This document shows positions 47,094-58,124 of a DNA stretch of 64,000 nt, in pieces. The position numbers and the translations under genes are program-made. The stretch comes from Clonostachys chloroleuca (Eukaryota > Ascomycota > Sordariomycetes > Hypocreales > Bionectriaceae), in assembly GCA_037952775.1 (NCBI GenBank), contig JBANAY010000003.1, forward strand, positions 36,270,001-36,334,000. Reading direction: 5' to 3'. Below the pieces are notes generated by a model. That model worked only from the letters and a program-made list of their open reading frames with translations, was not told the origin of the DNA and ran no database searches. How positions within the stretch are numbered: the first letter of the stretch is position 1; the number at the start of each line of letters is the position of its first letter.

Positions 47094-50013
47094 ATGATGC
47101 CTCGACGAGGCCGTTCAAGCGCCAAAAACCTCCAGCGGGAACCATCCGTTTTCCTTGGTCAGCTGGACACTACCCCAACAAGCCATCATGCCGAAACATT
47201 GAGAGACTTTACCGACCATCAGGAATTTTTTGAGGACGCGATCGCCGACGAGGATCTTTTAGCTCTTGATGATCTGCTGGCACCAAACAAAACACGGCAT
47301 AGGGAAAAATCATTTACGTGGTCAGAAGCAGGGTCAACACGCCGCAGTTCGCCCCTCCATGGCGAGGTACCCAATGACGTCTGGGAATTCGATGCTGAAG
47401 ATTCTCTCCCGGCAATGTCTAGTCCAAAGTCCGGAATTGATAAGCTTCCAGCGACTTTCCCTCTCCCTCCCCAAGACCACATCGAACCAAATGACATTCA
47501 GCCAATCGAAAAGCCAGCTCACAAAGTTGATTTCTCTGAAACTGCTTCAACTGCCCGTAGAAGCACCCCGTTCGGCCTCGATGAAGTGTCTTCTCTAGGT
47601 CCCTGGGAGTTTGAAACTCCGTCGGTGAAACAAGTTTCTCTTGCAGCTCATGACAAGCAGGAAGCTGGTTCGTCCAGGCTTCCAGAAAAGAATGCAGTGG
47701 CAATACCTCCAGAGGTGCGAAGCAACAACAAAGGCGTGATACGTTCATCCAAACAGAACATTACCAATTCTTTGAGCAAGTCAACCGATATTAATGGCGT
47801 CGTTCTAAAGGCATCTCCAACACTACTTTCCGAGCCTGCTCCAGTTGACCAAGCGAAACTACAAAGTAATGCTTTCGATCTTATCAGGTTGGATCTTGAA
47901 TCCGAAGAGGACATGATATTTCCCTCTTCTCCACAGATTTCGAAGATGGAGGTGCAAGCAAACCCTTCTGCCGAACCATCTACAACTAAGGTTCACAAAA
48001 CAAGGAAAAGAAAGCAGCGAGCAAAGTCCCCAGTGAAGTTTGATGAAAATACTCAGCAAGTAAAAGTCTCGAGGCGAAAAACACAGCAGACTGCGCCTAA
48101 GGGGAAACGCAAACGAGTGGCTCCTCTAGCAGCCACCAAAGAACCTACGAAGAAGAAGCCTAAGATTAGATCCCAGCCGAAGGCGAACGTATCAATTTCG
48201 CGTACGCCTGTGACAAACAAAGTTCATGAATCCGCGAAAGATACCGAAAAGGAAAAGAAGGCTCTCGCTGCAGAAAAGCCGGCCAGTCCAAGTCGACTAC
48301 CTGAACCTTCGCCAATTATTTCGAAGATCAGCACAGACCCAATTGTCCTGTCGAGTGATCTTGAAAGTAGCGAGTTCATTCCAACCTCTCCATCATCCCC
48401 CTTATCATCGTTCGAGAAGCAATATCATCCAAAGAAAGGGGGGAAAAGGCCCCAATCCGGACTCCAAATCTCAAAGAGCAACTCAGAGTCTTTTGAACCA
48501 CCGCAAGCGCCAGAGATTAAGCCTTTATCAGAGGAGGAGATATTACCAGATATTGCAAGCGCGAGTATCGACTCATTGACTCACCCGATTCCTACAACCC
48601 TGAGACCAATAGACAAAATCGATGAGCCGGGGAATGATAATTGTCCCCCACTTCCAGAGCCTGAAGAGAGCGAACGGTATTCTTCTCGGTATGGTTTGCA
48701 GAATGAGGTTATCCCTAAATCTACGGCAAATGAACCAAAAGCAGAATCACCTGAGCCGCTCCCTTCAAGGAACAAGACCCAGTACAACAATCCTATCGAT
48801 GAGAATTCAAAAGGGACGTCTGCTCAGCCTAAGAACCACACCACTGCTGTCTCTCTCCTAGATGAAAGGCTAGGGGAGAAAAAGGATAAGAGGCGAACCA
48901 AAATTCCTCGACCGAAATTTGTTGTTAAATCGAGCTTTAACCATAGTACGTTTACGCATTCGATGTCTCCGGCGGAGGAGACCCAGCGTGGCCCGAATAG
49001 CCGTTCGAGAATAGACAATGTTCGCTCAAAGATCAACAATAACCGTTCGGGAATTGACTTGAATGTGAATCAAAGTCGAACGCTCAGCATCAGCGAAGCA
49101 GGCAGTCCGGTACGCCTCGATTCTCAAGTTGGCGAAAGCAAGGAGTCCCATTATCCTCTACCAAACGGACTAGAATTCAGAAATTTGAACACAACATCCC
49201 GATTCCCGCCACTTCAATCAGAAATTGGAAAAATACGGACTGGCAAGGCAGAGAATAAATCCCATTTAGCCCGTGATATCACGAACTCGGTTTCAAATGT
49301 GGGAAACTGTCCGAATGCAAGGGACACATCGAGGAATCGCACAGCCGAAAATAATACCCAGCGTCTTCCCGCACAAGCTGGGGCGCCGAGTAATGAGAGC
49401 GATTCACCTCGACTTCAAGAAATCCGGGGGAAGATCAAAGCCCAGATGGAGGCAAATTTTGAAGAACAGGCGGCCAATAAGAACCGGCCCGTGGCACAGC
49501 GCCATGACCTTAATACATGCCGCAGCGAACTTCCAGTAGCACAATCAAATATTTGCTCGCCATTGGCGGCAGGGAGTATCTCGAAAAAATTACATCGCAT
49601 TGTGGAAGTAAGTGCGCAGCGCAACGGAGTATTCCCTCGAATGAAAGCTAACGGAGTGATGATAGCTTGTCTCAGAACGACTTTCCGAAGCCGAAAGAAA
49701 GGTAGACCATGTGCCTTCAGCTTACATGAACGGCATGTCTGGGGCTTTGCGCGGAATCGAGCGACGGTTTAATCGAGAGCGTCGCGAATTGGAACTAAAT
49801 TGGGCCCGCGACATCGAATCTTTCAAGGCGAATATCACAATTGCCAGGGACAGAGTCAGCACGGTACAGGAAGAGCGAGGTACAATACTCTCGTCTATCG
49901 AGGAGGAGGAGGCGAAACGACGTCTCTTATATTCTCGCGCAAGTAGTAACCTGCTAGCACTTAACCGCACGTTACTCAACAGCGCAGCGGCGGAGTCCTC
50001 AGGAACTCGGTAG
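47094..50013 (+). CDS. Large disordered, probably nuclear protein with C-terminal coiled coil
   Basis: Two exons (47094-49607, 49666-50013) with donor GTAAGT, branch GCTAAC and acceptor GATAG give 953 residues. The first in-frame ATG is at 47094 (MMPRRGRSSAKN); the open frame continues upstream only to a TTG. Most of the protein is Ser/Pro/Glu-rich and disordered. A strongly basic stretch at about residues 300-370 (KTRKRKQRAK, KGKRKRVAP, EPTKKKPKIRS) looks like clustered nuclear localisation signals. Exon 2 adds an ordered, charged alpha-helical end (RGIERRFNRERRELELNW to EEEEAKRRLLYSRASS) with heptad character. I do not recognise the family. Chromatin, centromere or spindle-associated scaffold proteins often look like this, but that is only a guess from composition. 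Confidence 0.8.
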
Positions 50014-50467
50014 CTTAAATTGCTTGCACTCGAACAAACACTGACCTATACTTACCCCGCGAGCGGATGTTACCTATCAAGGGGTTGTGGCGTAATTACA
50101 ATGTGAGCAAGAATACTACTCGTCAGAGGACTAAGGCGAAAGTTTTGAGGGATTTGGGATGGCGATGCTGAGTTGGCCAATAATCACTGTAGTGAGCTGG
50201 AAATTAGAGTTACCTGTGTAATGGAAGTGCGGGCTTCTCAAAAACCTGGAATGCATCGCAGATTATTAACGCCGTCGCGAGCGCCACTCGTATGCCGTTG
50301 TCTTTAGCTCCTATTATCACTTTGAAATGGCTATGAGGCATACAGGCAGTGGGAACGAGGACTTGGGCAGGTGTAAGTGCGTGAGGACGATGTCAAGTGA
50401 AGATGGCACCATTTCCTCACCTTTGCCGCAGCGCAGTGCAGCTTGAGGCCTAAGCGGAGGAATTCAG
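50014..50467. other. Convergent 3' regions
   Basis: 454 bases between the stop of the 953-residue gene and the stop of the hidden minus-strand gene. Nothing seen. Confidence 0.45.
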
Positions 50468-51120
50468 CTAAATGATGACGATGATTGCACGCCCTAGAGT
50501 GCGGCCTAAAAAGAAGATCCAATCCGGACTGGTGGACGATGGAAACGTTCCGTTCCAGATGGCGGCCTGCGTCGTGACGTATGCATCTCTGGCACCGCCG
50601 AATGATATGGGGCATTGCTGTCAAGCGTCGCATTGGATGGGTAAATGGACTAGTACAAGGTTTTCGGCATCAGAGTTAATGAATGGTACGAGATCAGGAG
50701 ATGTACCTGCGCCTTGCGGGATGATGAGAGGAACCCGAGACACTTCAGGCATGGCGGGACCTGAGGAGAATCAAGATAAACAGCGGTGGTGCCTCGCCAG
50801 GTCCGCATCTCCAGAATTCCTGCATCTCCATCGTAATTATATGTGTTTTTCCCCGTCGGCACACCCATCCTCATCCCTCCCCAGGATTTCCATCGCACAT
50901 CAGTGCCTGCCATCAGCAGCGTGGCCGTGGGGGAAACCCACCAGAATATTGGTGCCGACCAGGTACCGAGTACCTCCCAATTGTCACCCACTTCTCACCT
51001 CGTCCTCAGGCGAGCACCGTCGAGCAGTATGCCAAGTGCCTCACCTCCGATGTACATGACCAGTGGCAGCGAAGGAAGCAGTCGAAAGGCCTCGTCACCC
51101 ACGGGCAGGTAAGTCTTCAT
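50468..51120 (-). CDS. Hidden small membrane-type gene or pseudogene, in-frame TGA
   Basis: On the minus strand a codon-like frame runs from ATG 51120 to the donor GTACAT at 50706. It joins in frame across an 89-base intron (acceptor TTGACAG) to 50468-50617, which ends at TAG. The product is hydrophobic and Trp-rich: LPLVMYIGGEALGILL, TWSAPIFWWVSPTATLLM, VRWKSWGGMRMGVPTG, NYDGDAGILEMRTWRG, and a C-terminus of WIFFLGRTLGRAIIVII. One TGA (50995-50997) interrupts the frame after codon 41. Either this is a nonsense mutation, or a 54-base intron (donor GTGAGG, acceptor GAAG) removes it in frame, giving 169 residues. I do not recognise the family. Membrane association is inferred from the hydrophobic segments. 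Confidence 0.45.
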
Positions 51121-52075
51121 GTTTCCCGCTGTTCTCCCCGTGCCCGATCGATATCAATCCATGGCCGCCTGCCCTACATCGCTGCACAGACACCTTTTCC
51201 CCTGCTAAGTAGCGAGTCGTGTTCCCCTGCAACCGTGGTTTTGTGGGCATTCCCAAAGCGAATCTCCAACTCCTGCTGGGGTGGCCGCTGGGGCTTAGAG
51301 TTCTAGCCGTCTGCTAGGCAGAAGCCGCGCTGAAATCCCCCTGATAAGCACCAATCAAACCCCCTGCAGGCCGGTTAGGGGGGGCCTCGCTGCTGTTTCG
51401 GCGCACGTCACCCTTGAGGCTTGCGAGCCACCAGCCCACTCCCACAGGCCACCACCTCAGATCAATCGCTCCACCGTGGGATTTCGGCGGTTCCATTCGA
51501 GGAGACTGATGAGACTGAAGAAAAAAAAAACCATCTCACTCGGGAACCCCAGGTTCGGGAAGCACCAAAACTTCTTGCACCCTTCGCCCTAGCAAGCACC
51601 CTCACCTCGTCTCGACACACATCACCTCCCTTTCGCCGCTGTCAATACCCCTCCACATCCTCCCTGCAAAGTCTGCGAAAGCCTCGGGACCACTGTCAGC
51701 TGCATTGTGGCTGTCGCATAAGCGGTTCCTTGGTGTTTGGCGCTTAGCATTCCCTCTGCCCTCAAACGACGTGATACCTTCACTTACCTTGCACCCCCGC
51801 TTTTCGTTGCATCCCTGTGTTTCCTGTGTCTCAACACTTTATCCAACCCCCCGTCCGATTTCGGTTCTTGTTCACCTATTGTCTTCCAACCCTTTGATAC
51901 CACCTACTTACGTCTCACGCTCGGTTAATCCAGTCGCGTCTCGGGTTTCTCAATCTTCCGGAAACAACGACAGAACAGCGCCAGCTCGTCGGGTACATCG
52001 ATATCCGAAGGTTCAGAAAGCAAAGAATATTACAATCCTGAGAGGCATAGCTGGCGGCACATTAGAATCTACAAG
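51121..52075. other. Divergent promoter region with CT-rich leader of denA
   Basis: From about 51530 to 51960 the plus strand is strongly C/T-rich, like an Aspergillus promoter and 5' leader, and runs into the start of denA at 52076. Open frames in this region (for example 51705-52181) are low-complexity leader sequence. Confidence 0.5.
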
Positions 52076-52971
52076 ATGCCTTTCCGTCAACACCTGGCCC
52101 GTCATTTTGGCGATGCGGTATGCGCTTGTTCCACCTCTCCACATTGCCGAGTGCCAACTCGGTGAGAAGAGCTCTAGCTAATCGCACGCATTCAATAGCT
52201 TGCACCCGAGAAATCCTACCTCAGCTACTACGACGTCCTCCTCACCGGCGAGGATATCAAGTCACTGAAAAATGACTGGTTAACCGACAACAACATCGCA
52301 TTCTGGGAGGAATATCTCGAACGCGAGACTCTCCCCCGGTATCCCCAGGCCCGAATCATCCTCCTCCGCCCCAGTATGACCTTCCTCCTCATGAGAGAGC
52401 CCGACATGCGCCAGATCCGCTCTGCGCTGCCCAGCTTCTCTAAGGTCACGCACATCTTCCTGCCGATCAACGACAATCGCAACGTCAGTCTCGCCGAAGG
52501 TGGTAGCCATTGGTCGCTCCTGCTCGTCTCGGCTCTTGACGGAGTGGCATTCCACTACGACTCCCTCGGCGGCGCAAACTACTCCGAAGCACGCCTCGCC
52601 ACTCGCAAGATGAGCGAAATCCTCGGGCGACCGCTGCGATTTGTAAATTTGGAAGACTGCCCACAACAAGAGAACGGAAGCGACTGCGGGGTCTTTGTCT
52701 GCTTGTTAATGCGACATCTACTCGTGAAACGTCTTCTCAGTGCCCCCGCGAGGGAGAAGGTATCTATGAGCATGGGCGGTAAGATGGTTGATAGTAATGG
52801 CGGTCGAAAAGAGATGCTCCACATCATTGAGAATCTTCGAAAGGAGGGTGTGCGGCGACGATCGTAAGGACATTCCACAATTCCCCGTATTCACATGACG
52901 CGACTAATCCTCAACCCAGGCGAAGTGCTAGTCCTTTTTCATCATCCAAGACGCCACCGCGGATCGAGTAG
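52076..52971 (+). CDS. denA: NEDD8-specific cysteine protease (DEN1/SENP8 type, DenA)
   Basis: Three exons (52076-52117, 52199-52863, 52920-52971) give 252 residues. The Ulp1/SENP fold shows its full catalytic set: His118 in GGSHWSLLLVS, Asp135 in FHYDSLGG, and Cys177 in NGSDCGVFVCLL. The N-terminal motif DIKSLKNDWLTDNNIAFWEEYL is the classical substrate-binding start. The enzyme processes the NEDD8 precursor and removes NEDD8 from conjugates, so it tunes cullin ligases and fungal development. The third exon is inferred: intron 52864-52919 (56 bases) has donor GTAAGG, branch GACTAAT and acceptor CCCAG. It yields the Ser/Pro tail RSRSASPFSSSKTPPRIE. Without it the protein stops at residue 236. 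The tail fits my recollection that Aspergillus DenA is phosphorylated on C-terminal serines. Confidence 0.88.
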
Positions 52972-53325
52972 GGTGCGGTACGCTTCAGCATCTACCAGGA
53001 CGACGTCAAACAGCATTCCGATCAGTCGTCAGACCCTGAATCAGACCTCGAGAGTAAACAATCGAGTACATGTGGAGTTGATGGAAGCCTCACGGACCGG
53101 TCTATGCCCTCATCGCAGTCTTCCTCTCCGATCTCAAAATCAAGGCCAAGACGGAGACCAAAGCTGCTCACTTACGGGACCAAAGGAGGCAACGTGACCA
53201 AAGGACCCGGTAAGACCAGCCGACGTCTCTCAGGGTCAAGTCAGCGACCGCGTAGCGTTCCCGGTGGACGGCGGTTTGTCAAGCCCGTTTCGAGAACGGG
53301 CCAAACCCTGACGACCAATGCCTGA
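52972..53325 (+). other. Open frame directly behind the denA stop, same frame
   Basis: After the TAG at 52969 the denA frame continues open for 117 codons to the TGA at 53323. It starts GAVRFSIYQDDVKQHSD and is then Ser/Pro/Arg-rich (PISKSRPRRRPKLLTYG, KTSRRLSGSSQRPRS). Codon use looks coding. It could be read by stop-codon readthrough, be the last exon of an alternative transcript, or be a decayed C-terminus. Its first internal ATG is at 53104. Confidence 0.35.
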
Positions 53326-54042
53326 GCGCCTGCCAAAGCCTACTCACCAGGCAACATCTCGATCAACCGAGAGCCGCGACGGCAAACCTCCTCTCCCAGC
53401 CGACTCGGTCAACCAACTATTCTGGGGCCGCACTTAGGCCATGTAACTTGTCGATGATATAATTCTTTTTCTTCATTTTCATGTCTTTATTTCATTGTTT
53501 CTTTTTTCGTCCCTTAGCATGAAGCGATTGATTTTATGGCTTACGGCGTCTACGAAGTTTATGGACACGAGCATCGAGCAGACAAAGAGCGTAAGAGCCA
53601 AAGACACTAAAATTTCTGATGCACTTTTCCTGTGTCGTTCTCATCATGGCAATTGTTTTACACTTTCTATCTTGCAGGATCAAGAAAACAGTCGGATAAC
53701 GGTTCTTGTTCACGCGGGGTTATATCGTGAGTTCATGGCGTCATAACCGAAGACGAGGGTTACCAGAAGAGAGTAGAATGATTTCTTTTTCTCAGCGTGG
53801 CTTCCTTTCCGCGTTCTCTTTCTTTATCTCAAGCACATGATTTCAGTATCGTTATCGAATTTCAACCGGGCTCTGACTACCGAACCTATTGTCCTATAAA
53901 CAGTCCAGACTCCTAGAACTCCGTGTGTGAATGCAGTGCAATGTGTTACAACTAAGGCTACCAAACCGGTGCCACTGGACTTTTAGACTCCCGTCCTCAA
54001 GAGGATGCTTCGTCAAACTCATGTAAACCCAGGCCCAGCCCG
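53326..54042. other. Convergent 3' regions of denA and slx9
   Basis: About 720 bases, T-rich around 53460-53520. The frame at 53495-53746 has no recognisable features. Confidence 0.45.
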
Positions 54043-54706
54043 CTACTTGTTCAAAAATGCCGGGTTCTGCTCCATCGTGGTGGAGATGTACCCTCTCAGG
54101 GCCGCCCACCTATTGCTCGTACTCGGAGCCGGCACAGGCGCCTCGACCATCTTCTCATCCGCCTGCTGCTGCGGTGGTGCCGCCTGGTCCGCAGGCAGAT
54201 CGGCCAGCCGGGCCATGCTCGCGCCAAACCTCTCCATCTCACCCTTGACGATCCTCTCCTTCCTCTTCAGCGCGCCCTTCCTCGTCCGCAGGCTCTTGTG
54301 CTGCACTTTCCCCCGATTCGCCGCGGCGCCTTCTTCAATCTCCGGCAGCGCGTCAGCCAAGGCGTCGAGATCAGTAGCAAGCTTGTTCCCCGGGCGGCGT
54401 GTCCGCTTCTTCTTGCCGACGCGGGCGTCCGCGGTGGAGTGGATGCGGGAGACGAAGGAGGAGTGCTTGATCTGGCGCTTGTCGCGCTTCGAGGAGAGGA
54501 AGGAGTCGTCGGTCAAGGTGCCCTCCCTATGCGTCTTCATGGGAGCGAGGGGGTGGATCTGGCCCGTTATGCGCTGCATGCGGAGGGCGCGCGCCGAGGG
54601 CTTCTTGTCTGAGGGCGGTGGGCGGGGAGCCTGTTTTACCAATTTTAGTGGTCAGGTTACAGTGCTTTTTAAGAGAAGGGGGTTCGGGTTTCTGGTGACT
54701 TACCAT
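54043..54706 (-). CDS. slx9: Ribosome biogenesis protein Slx9
   Basis: Exon 1 (54704-54706) holds only the start codon; the donor GTAAGT follows at once. Exon 2 (54043-54630) begins after acceptor AACAG, giving 196 residues starting MAPRPPPSDKKP. Family landmarks in order are GQIHPLAP, KRDKRQIKHSSFVSRI, a basic stretch (KKKRTRRPGNKL), LDALADALPEI, KSLRTRKGALKRKERIVKGE, and the C-terminal RWAALRGYISTTMEQNPAF. Slx9 is a nucleolar small-subunit (pre-40S) assembly and export factor. The call rests on recognising the family's motif order. It shares its upstream region with uba4. Confidence 0.85.
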
Positions 54707-55126
54707 GATTGCTAGTTGTTATGAGTATTTGAGAGTAATGCGGACTTGTAGATTCCTCTTCTTGGGGAGTCAATTGTATTTTGTTCGAGTGGGAGCGGTG
54801 GGAGAGCGGTGGGCTGGAGCTTGACCAGGACCGAAAAAAAAGAATGGAAATGTTCTCGGTGAGTGATGACCTCACCGAGATGATGGTGGGGCACACCGAG
54901 AACTTTAATGGAGGGGCATTTCTCGTCAAATCTACGCCAACGCTCATCATCTAGGTAATATACCAAGAACTGCCCTTTGCAGTTCCGCCTAAAGGTATTT
55001 ACAAGTTAAATTTGAACACTTATAGAAAGAAATCTGTTCAAAACTCTACTTTTACTAGGATTTTCGGCCATTTTTTTGCCTTTCATACTTGCTCAGCGCC
55101 AAAACAGAGCTCGTGACTCCTCTTAC
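54707..55126. other. Divergent slx9 / uba4 promoter, 420 bases
   Basis: Short shared upstream region of two housekeeping genes involved in ribosome assembly and tRNA thiolation, so coordinated expression is plausible but not shown. No TATA box is obvious. Confidence 0.5.
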
Positions 55127-56666
55127 ATGGAGAGAATAGATCAGCTCCGTAGGGAGATAGCCCTGCGAGAATCAGAGCTGGCAGATCTAAGATCCCAACT
55201 CGCTGTTGCGGAATCGGAACATCGTGCTCATCAAAATGGTGGATCGTCGGGTTGGAAATGGCCCTTGGCACAGCATGAGTACGACCGCTATAGTCGGCAG
55301 ATGATTGTGCCAAAATTTGGTCTTGAGAGTCAGTAACTTGTCCCCAATTTCCTACTGATCCCCCCCCCCCCCCCGCATTGTTTGGTGTAAAACTCACATA
55401 CATGCAGGCCAGCTTAAATTGAAGAACTCAAGAGTCCTGGTGATTGGCGCAGGTGGCCTGGGCTGTCCAGCCTCGGCCTACCTAGCCGGGGCTGGCGTTG
55501 GGGTTCTAGGCTTGGTTGATGGAGATACTGTCGAGGTCTCCAATCTTCACAGACAGATTGCACACTCTACGAGTCGCGTGGGCATGAGCAAGGTGGAAAG
55601 TGCCATTACCTATCTGCAAGAGTGAGTTCGCAAGGTCAAAAGACCTCACCCTACCACTCTCTCTCAGAGTATCCAAAGCTCCGTTCCCTCAAAAACATAA
55701 CTGACAACTCGACCTAGGCTGAATCCTACCATCAAATACCACGCCCACCAGACACATCTCACTACTGAAAATGCTCAAGGCATCGTCTCGCAGTACGACT
55801 TCGTTCTTGACTGCACCGATCATCCCACCTCTCGCTATCTCATCTCCGACATCTGCACCCTCCTCTCCAAGCCACTCATCTCAGCCTCCGCTTTCCAGTC
55901 TTCCGGTCAGCTGATCGTTCTAAACAACCCGCCTGGTCAAGGGCCTTGCTATCGATGTGTCTTTCCCAAGCCTCCCCCACCAGAGAGTGTGGTCGGTTGT
56001 GGCGAGGGGGGAATCATAGGACCAGTCGTTGGCGTAATGGGTGTCCTGCAAGCCCTCGAGGCGATCAAAGTGATCACGCAAGGGGTGGAACAGAAAGGCG
56101 ACGAGAAAAAGAAGACGAATAACATGCTGTTGTTCAGTGCGCTAACTGACACCCCCTTCCGATCGGTGAGGATGAGAGGACGTAGAAGCGATTGCGCCGC
56201 ATGCGGTGATGCCTCGGATCTCACGCTAGAGAGATTGAAGTCCTCGATGGATTATGTCCAATTTTGCGGCGTGAAGGAGCCCGTCAAACTCTTGAAGCCA
56301 GATGAGAGAATCACCGCAGAAGACTATGCGCGCATCGCCAAGGAGCAAAGAGATCATGTTCTCATCGATGTCAGAGAAAAAGAGCAATTTGGCCTTTGCA
56401 GCATCCCCGGTTCCATCAACATTCCCATCACCCGCTTCATGAGCCACCGCCCAGAGAAGGGCCAAGTCCCAGAGTGGTTCCCGGAGGTCATCTCGCCCTC
56501 TTCGCCGGTATACCTGGTGTGCCGTGTAGGAAATGACTCACAGACAGCCGCACAGAAACTGAAAGATATGGGGCTTGACCGGGACGGAGAGCGATTCATC
56601 GGCGACATCAACGGTGGACTAATGGCGTGGAGAAACGCAATCGACCCATCGATACCGTTCATATGA
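55127..56666 (+). CDS. uba4: Uba4/MOCS3: adenylyltransferase and sulfurtransferase (CnxF)
   Basis: Three exons (55127-55328, 55408-55621, 55718-56666) give 454 residues. An N-terminal coiled coil (residues 1-35) precedes [24 protein letters not shown]. The nucleotide loop [21 protein letters not shown] is at about residues 77-97. Zinc-binding cysteine pairs are CYRC and CAAC. The C-terminal rhodanese domain ends at residue 454, with the persulfide-bearing Cys in [11 protein letters not shown] (about residue 406). The protein adenylates and thiocarboxylates Urm1 (tRNA thiolation) and, in moulds such as A. nidulans (cnxF), the small subunit of molybdopterin synthase, so it also serves nitrate reductase. 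The intron 1 donor GTCAGT was chosen because GTAACT, 2 bases later, would break the frame. A 15-base C run sits inside intron 1. Confidence 0.93.
55360..55374. repeat. Run of 15 C inside uba4 intron 1
   Basis: Homopolymer in intron 1, ahead of the acceptor. It may be length-variable between strains and is error-prone for sequencing. Confidence 0.85.
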
Positions 56667-56961
56667 CCGTAGGGTCCAGATGAAAGAAAGAGGATGGAAC
56701 TGTAGGAGGGAACGCGGGAACCGATGAATGAAAGTGGGAGATTTGACAAGGAGGATTTAAGAGTAGAACCGTCTTTTGTTAAGTACATGATGACATATCC
56801 GCCACAGAGCCGAGTGTTTTGTTGCTACATCGAGGGGGGACTTGAATGCCTGTAATTGCGCCAGCCCCAAAAAGATGGGAAAAGGGAGCCATAGATACAC
56901 GGGCACAACCACATATATAGTATGTGATCGAGCCGGTAGAGGAGGGCAAGATGGCCCGGTT
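56667..56961. other. Convergent 3' regions of uba4 and pam17
   Basis: 295 bases between two stop codons. Nothing else seen. Confidence 0.5.
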
Positions 56962-57688
56962 TTACACGAAGTTGGCCGTCTTCTTCTTGTTGAAGGCACG
57001 CTGGTCCTTCAGCCATCGTCGGTAACCCTGAACACTCTGAATCTTTTCACCGTAGAAGTCGGGAACTGCAAAAAAGAGATGATTAGCCATGAGAGAATTA
57101 AACACGACAGTAATAGCGCCCGCAATACATACCCGGGTTGGAAGCGCTCGAGTTGGTGGGGTCAACTCGGTTCTTCCTTATCCTTGCCAGGAATTGATCC
57201 TCCTTCTTGTGAATCTGGGACCTGATCTGACGGTTCAGAAGATAGAAAACCTGGTTGCCGATGCTAGGTCCGATGAGCCAGCCCGCACCAGCGAACACAA
57301 TGGTAAGTCCTCCGAGGGTGAAGAACGGGTCGAGGGGCACCTGGCTGACCAGAGAGTCGGCGATACCCGAGGACAGGAGGCCGGCACCCACGACAAAACC
57401 ACCAATACCAGTGATAGCGGAGAAGAAGACTTGGATACGGCGGCGGCGCAGGCGTAGCTTGAAGAAGGTGTTCCAGTCGAGTGCAGGAACCTTATCGGCG
57501 GCGGGGGTGTTCGAGGCCAAGCTGGAGTTGGCACGGGCGAATGGCGCAGCAGGGAAAATCGAGCGGTTCTGTTGGGAGAGGCAGATGGGACGAGCAGCGG
57601 TGGCGAGCATGGTGGTAGCTCGAGGGCAGCAGCGGCTCGCGAGGGAGCCCGAGAGGCGCATGCCGACGGTCTTGAGCGAGGAGGACAT
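56962..57688 (-). CDS. pam17: Pam17, subunit of the presequence translocase motor
   Basis: Two exons (57133-57688, 56962-57065) give 219 residues. The N-terminus is an Arg/Ser-rich mitochondrial presequence (about residues 1-60). The conserved LDWNTFFKLRLRRRRIQ is followed by two membrane segments (VFFSAITGIGGFVVGAGLL and TLGGLTIVFAGAGWLIGPSIG). The conserved C-terminal end VPDFYGEKIQSVQGYRRWLKDQRAF is completed by exon 2. Pam17 sits in the inner membrane and links Tim23 to the import motor. The splice G|TT restores the V of VPDF. Confidence 0.93.
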
Positions 57689-58124
57689 GGTAGCAGAGGT
57701 GGTCCCGAGCGCTCAGGGTGATCAATTGAAAACCCAAGAATTGAAGACAAAAGTGAGAAAAGAAGTGATTGAGTGGAGTTTTGGGGTTGTGAGGTTGTTG
57801 GAGCAGTGCCTCAGCTGCAAAGTCGTCAAGTTCCAGGTGGTGGTGGTGGTGGTGATCTCATTTCTGGAGGGAGCTGCGAGCTCAGCTAACGGGAAAAACA
57901 TGTCGCGCCTAAGCGTTGCCGCTAAGCGCAAGCGCGGGGCGAGAGTGCCCGAGGTACAGTGTCCGTCCCTCTTCACACGTTAATGGCTACCCTATACCCT
58001 GGCATAATGCCGATTGCCACGGCTACCTCCGGCTCAACGGTGTCTCGCCAACTCGTTTCTCCCCCGGAAAGGGCAACTTAGATAGATATTTATCATTATT
58101 TCATACTGTATTGTACAAATCAAA
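57689..58124. other. Divergent promoter of pam17 and the mitochondrial thioesterase
   Basis: 436 bases shared by two genes whose products both carry mitochondrial presequences. A (GGT)6-type tract lies at 57836-57854. Confidence 0.5.
57836..57854 (+). repeat. GGT trinucleotide tract
   Basis: About six GGT units in the shared promoter, 150 bases upstream of the pam17 start. Confidence 0.8.

Noticed and set aside
50472..51059. 195-codon plus-strand open frame
   Set aside because: It is antisense to a minus-strand frame with clearly better codon and protein character.
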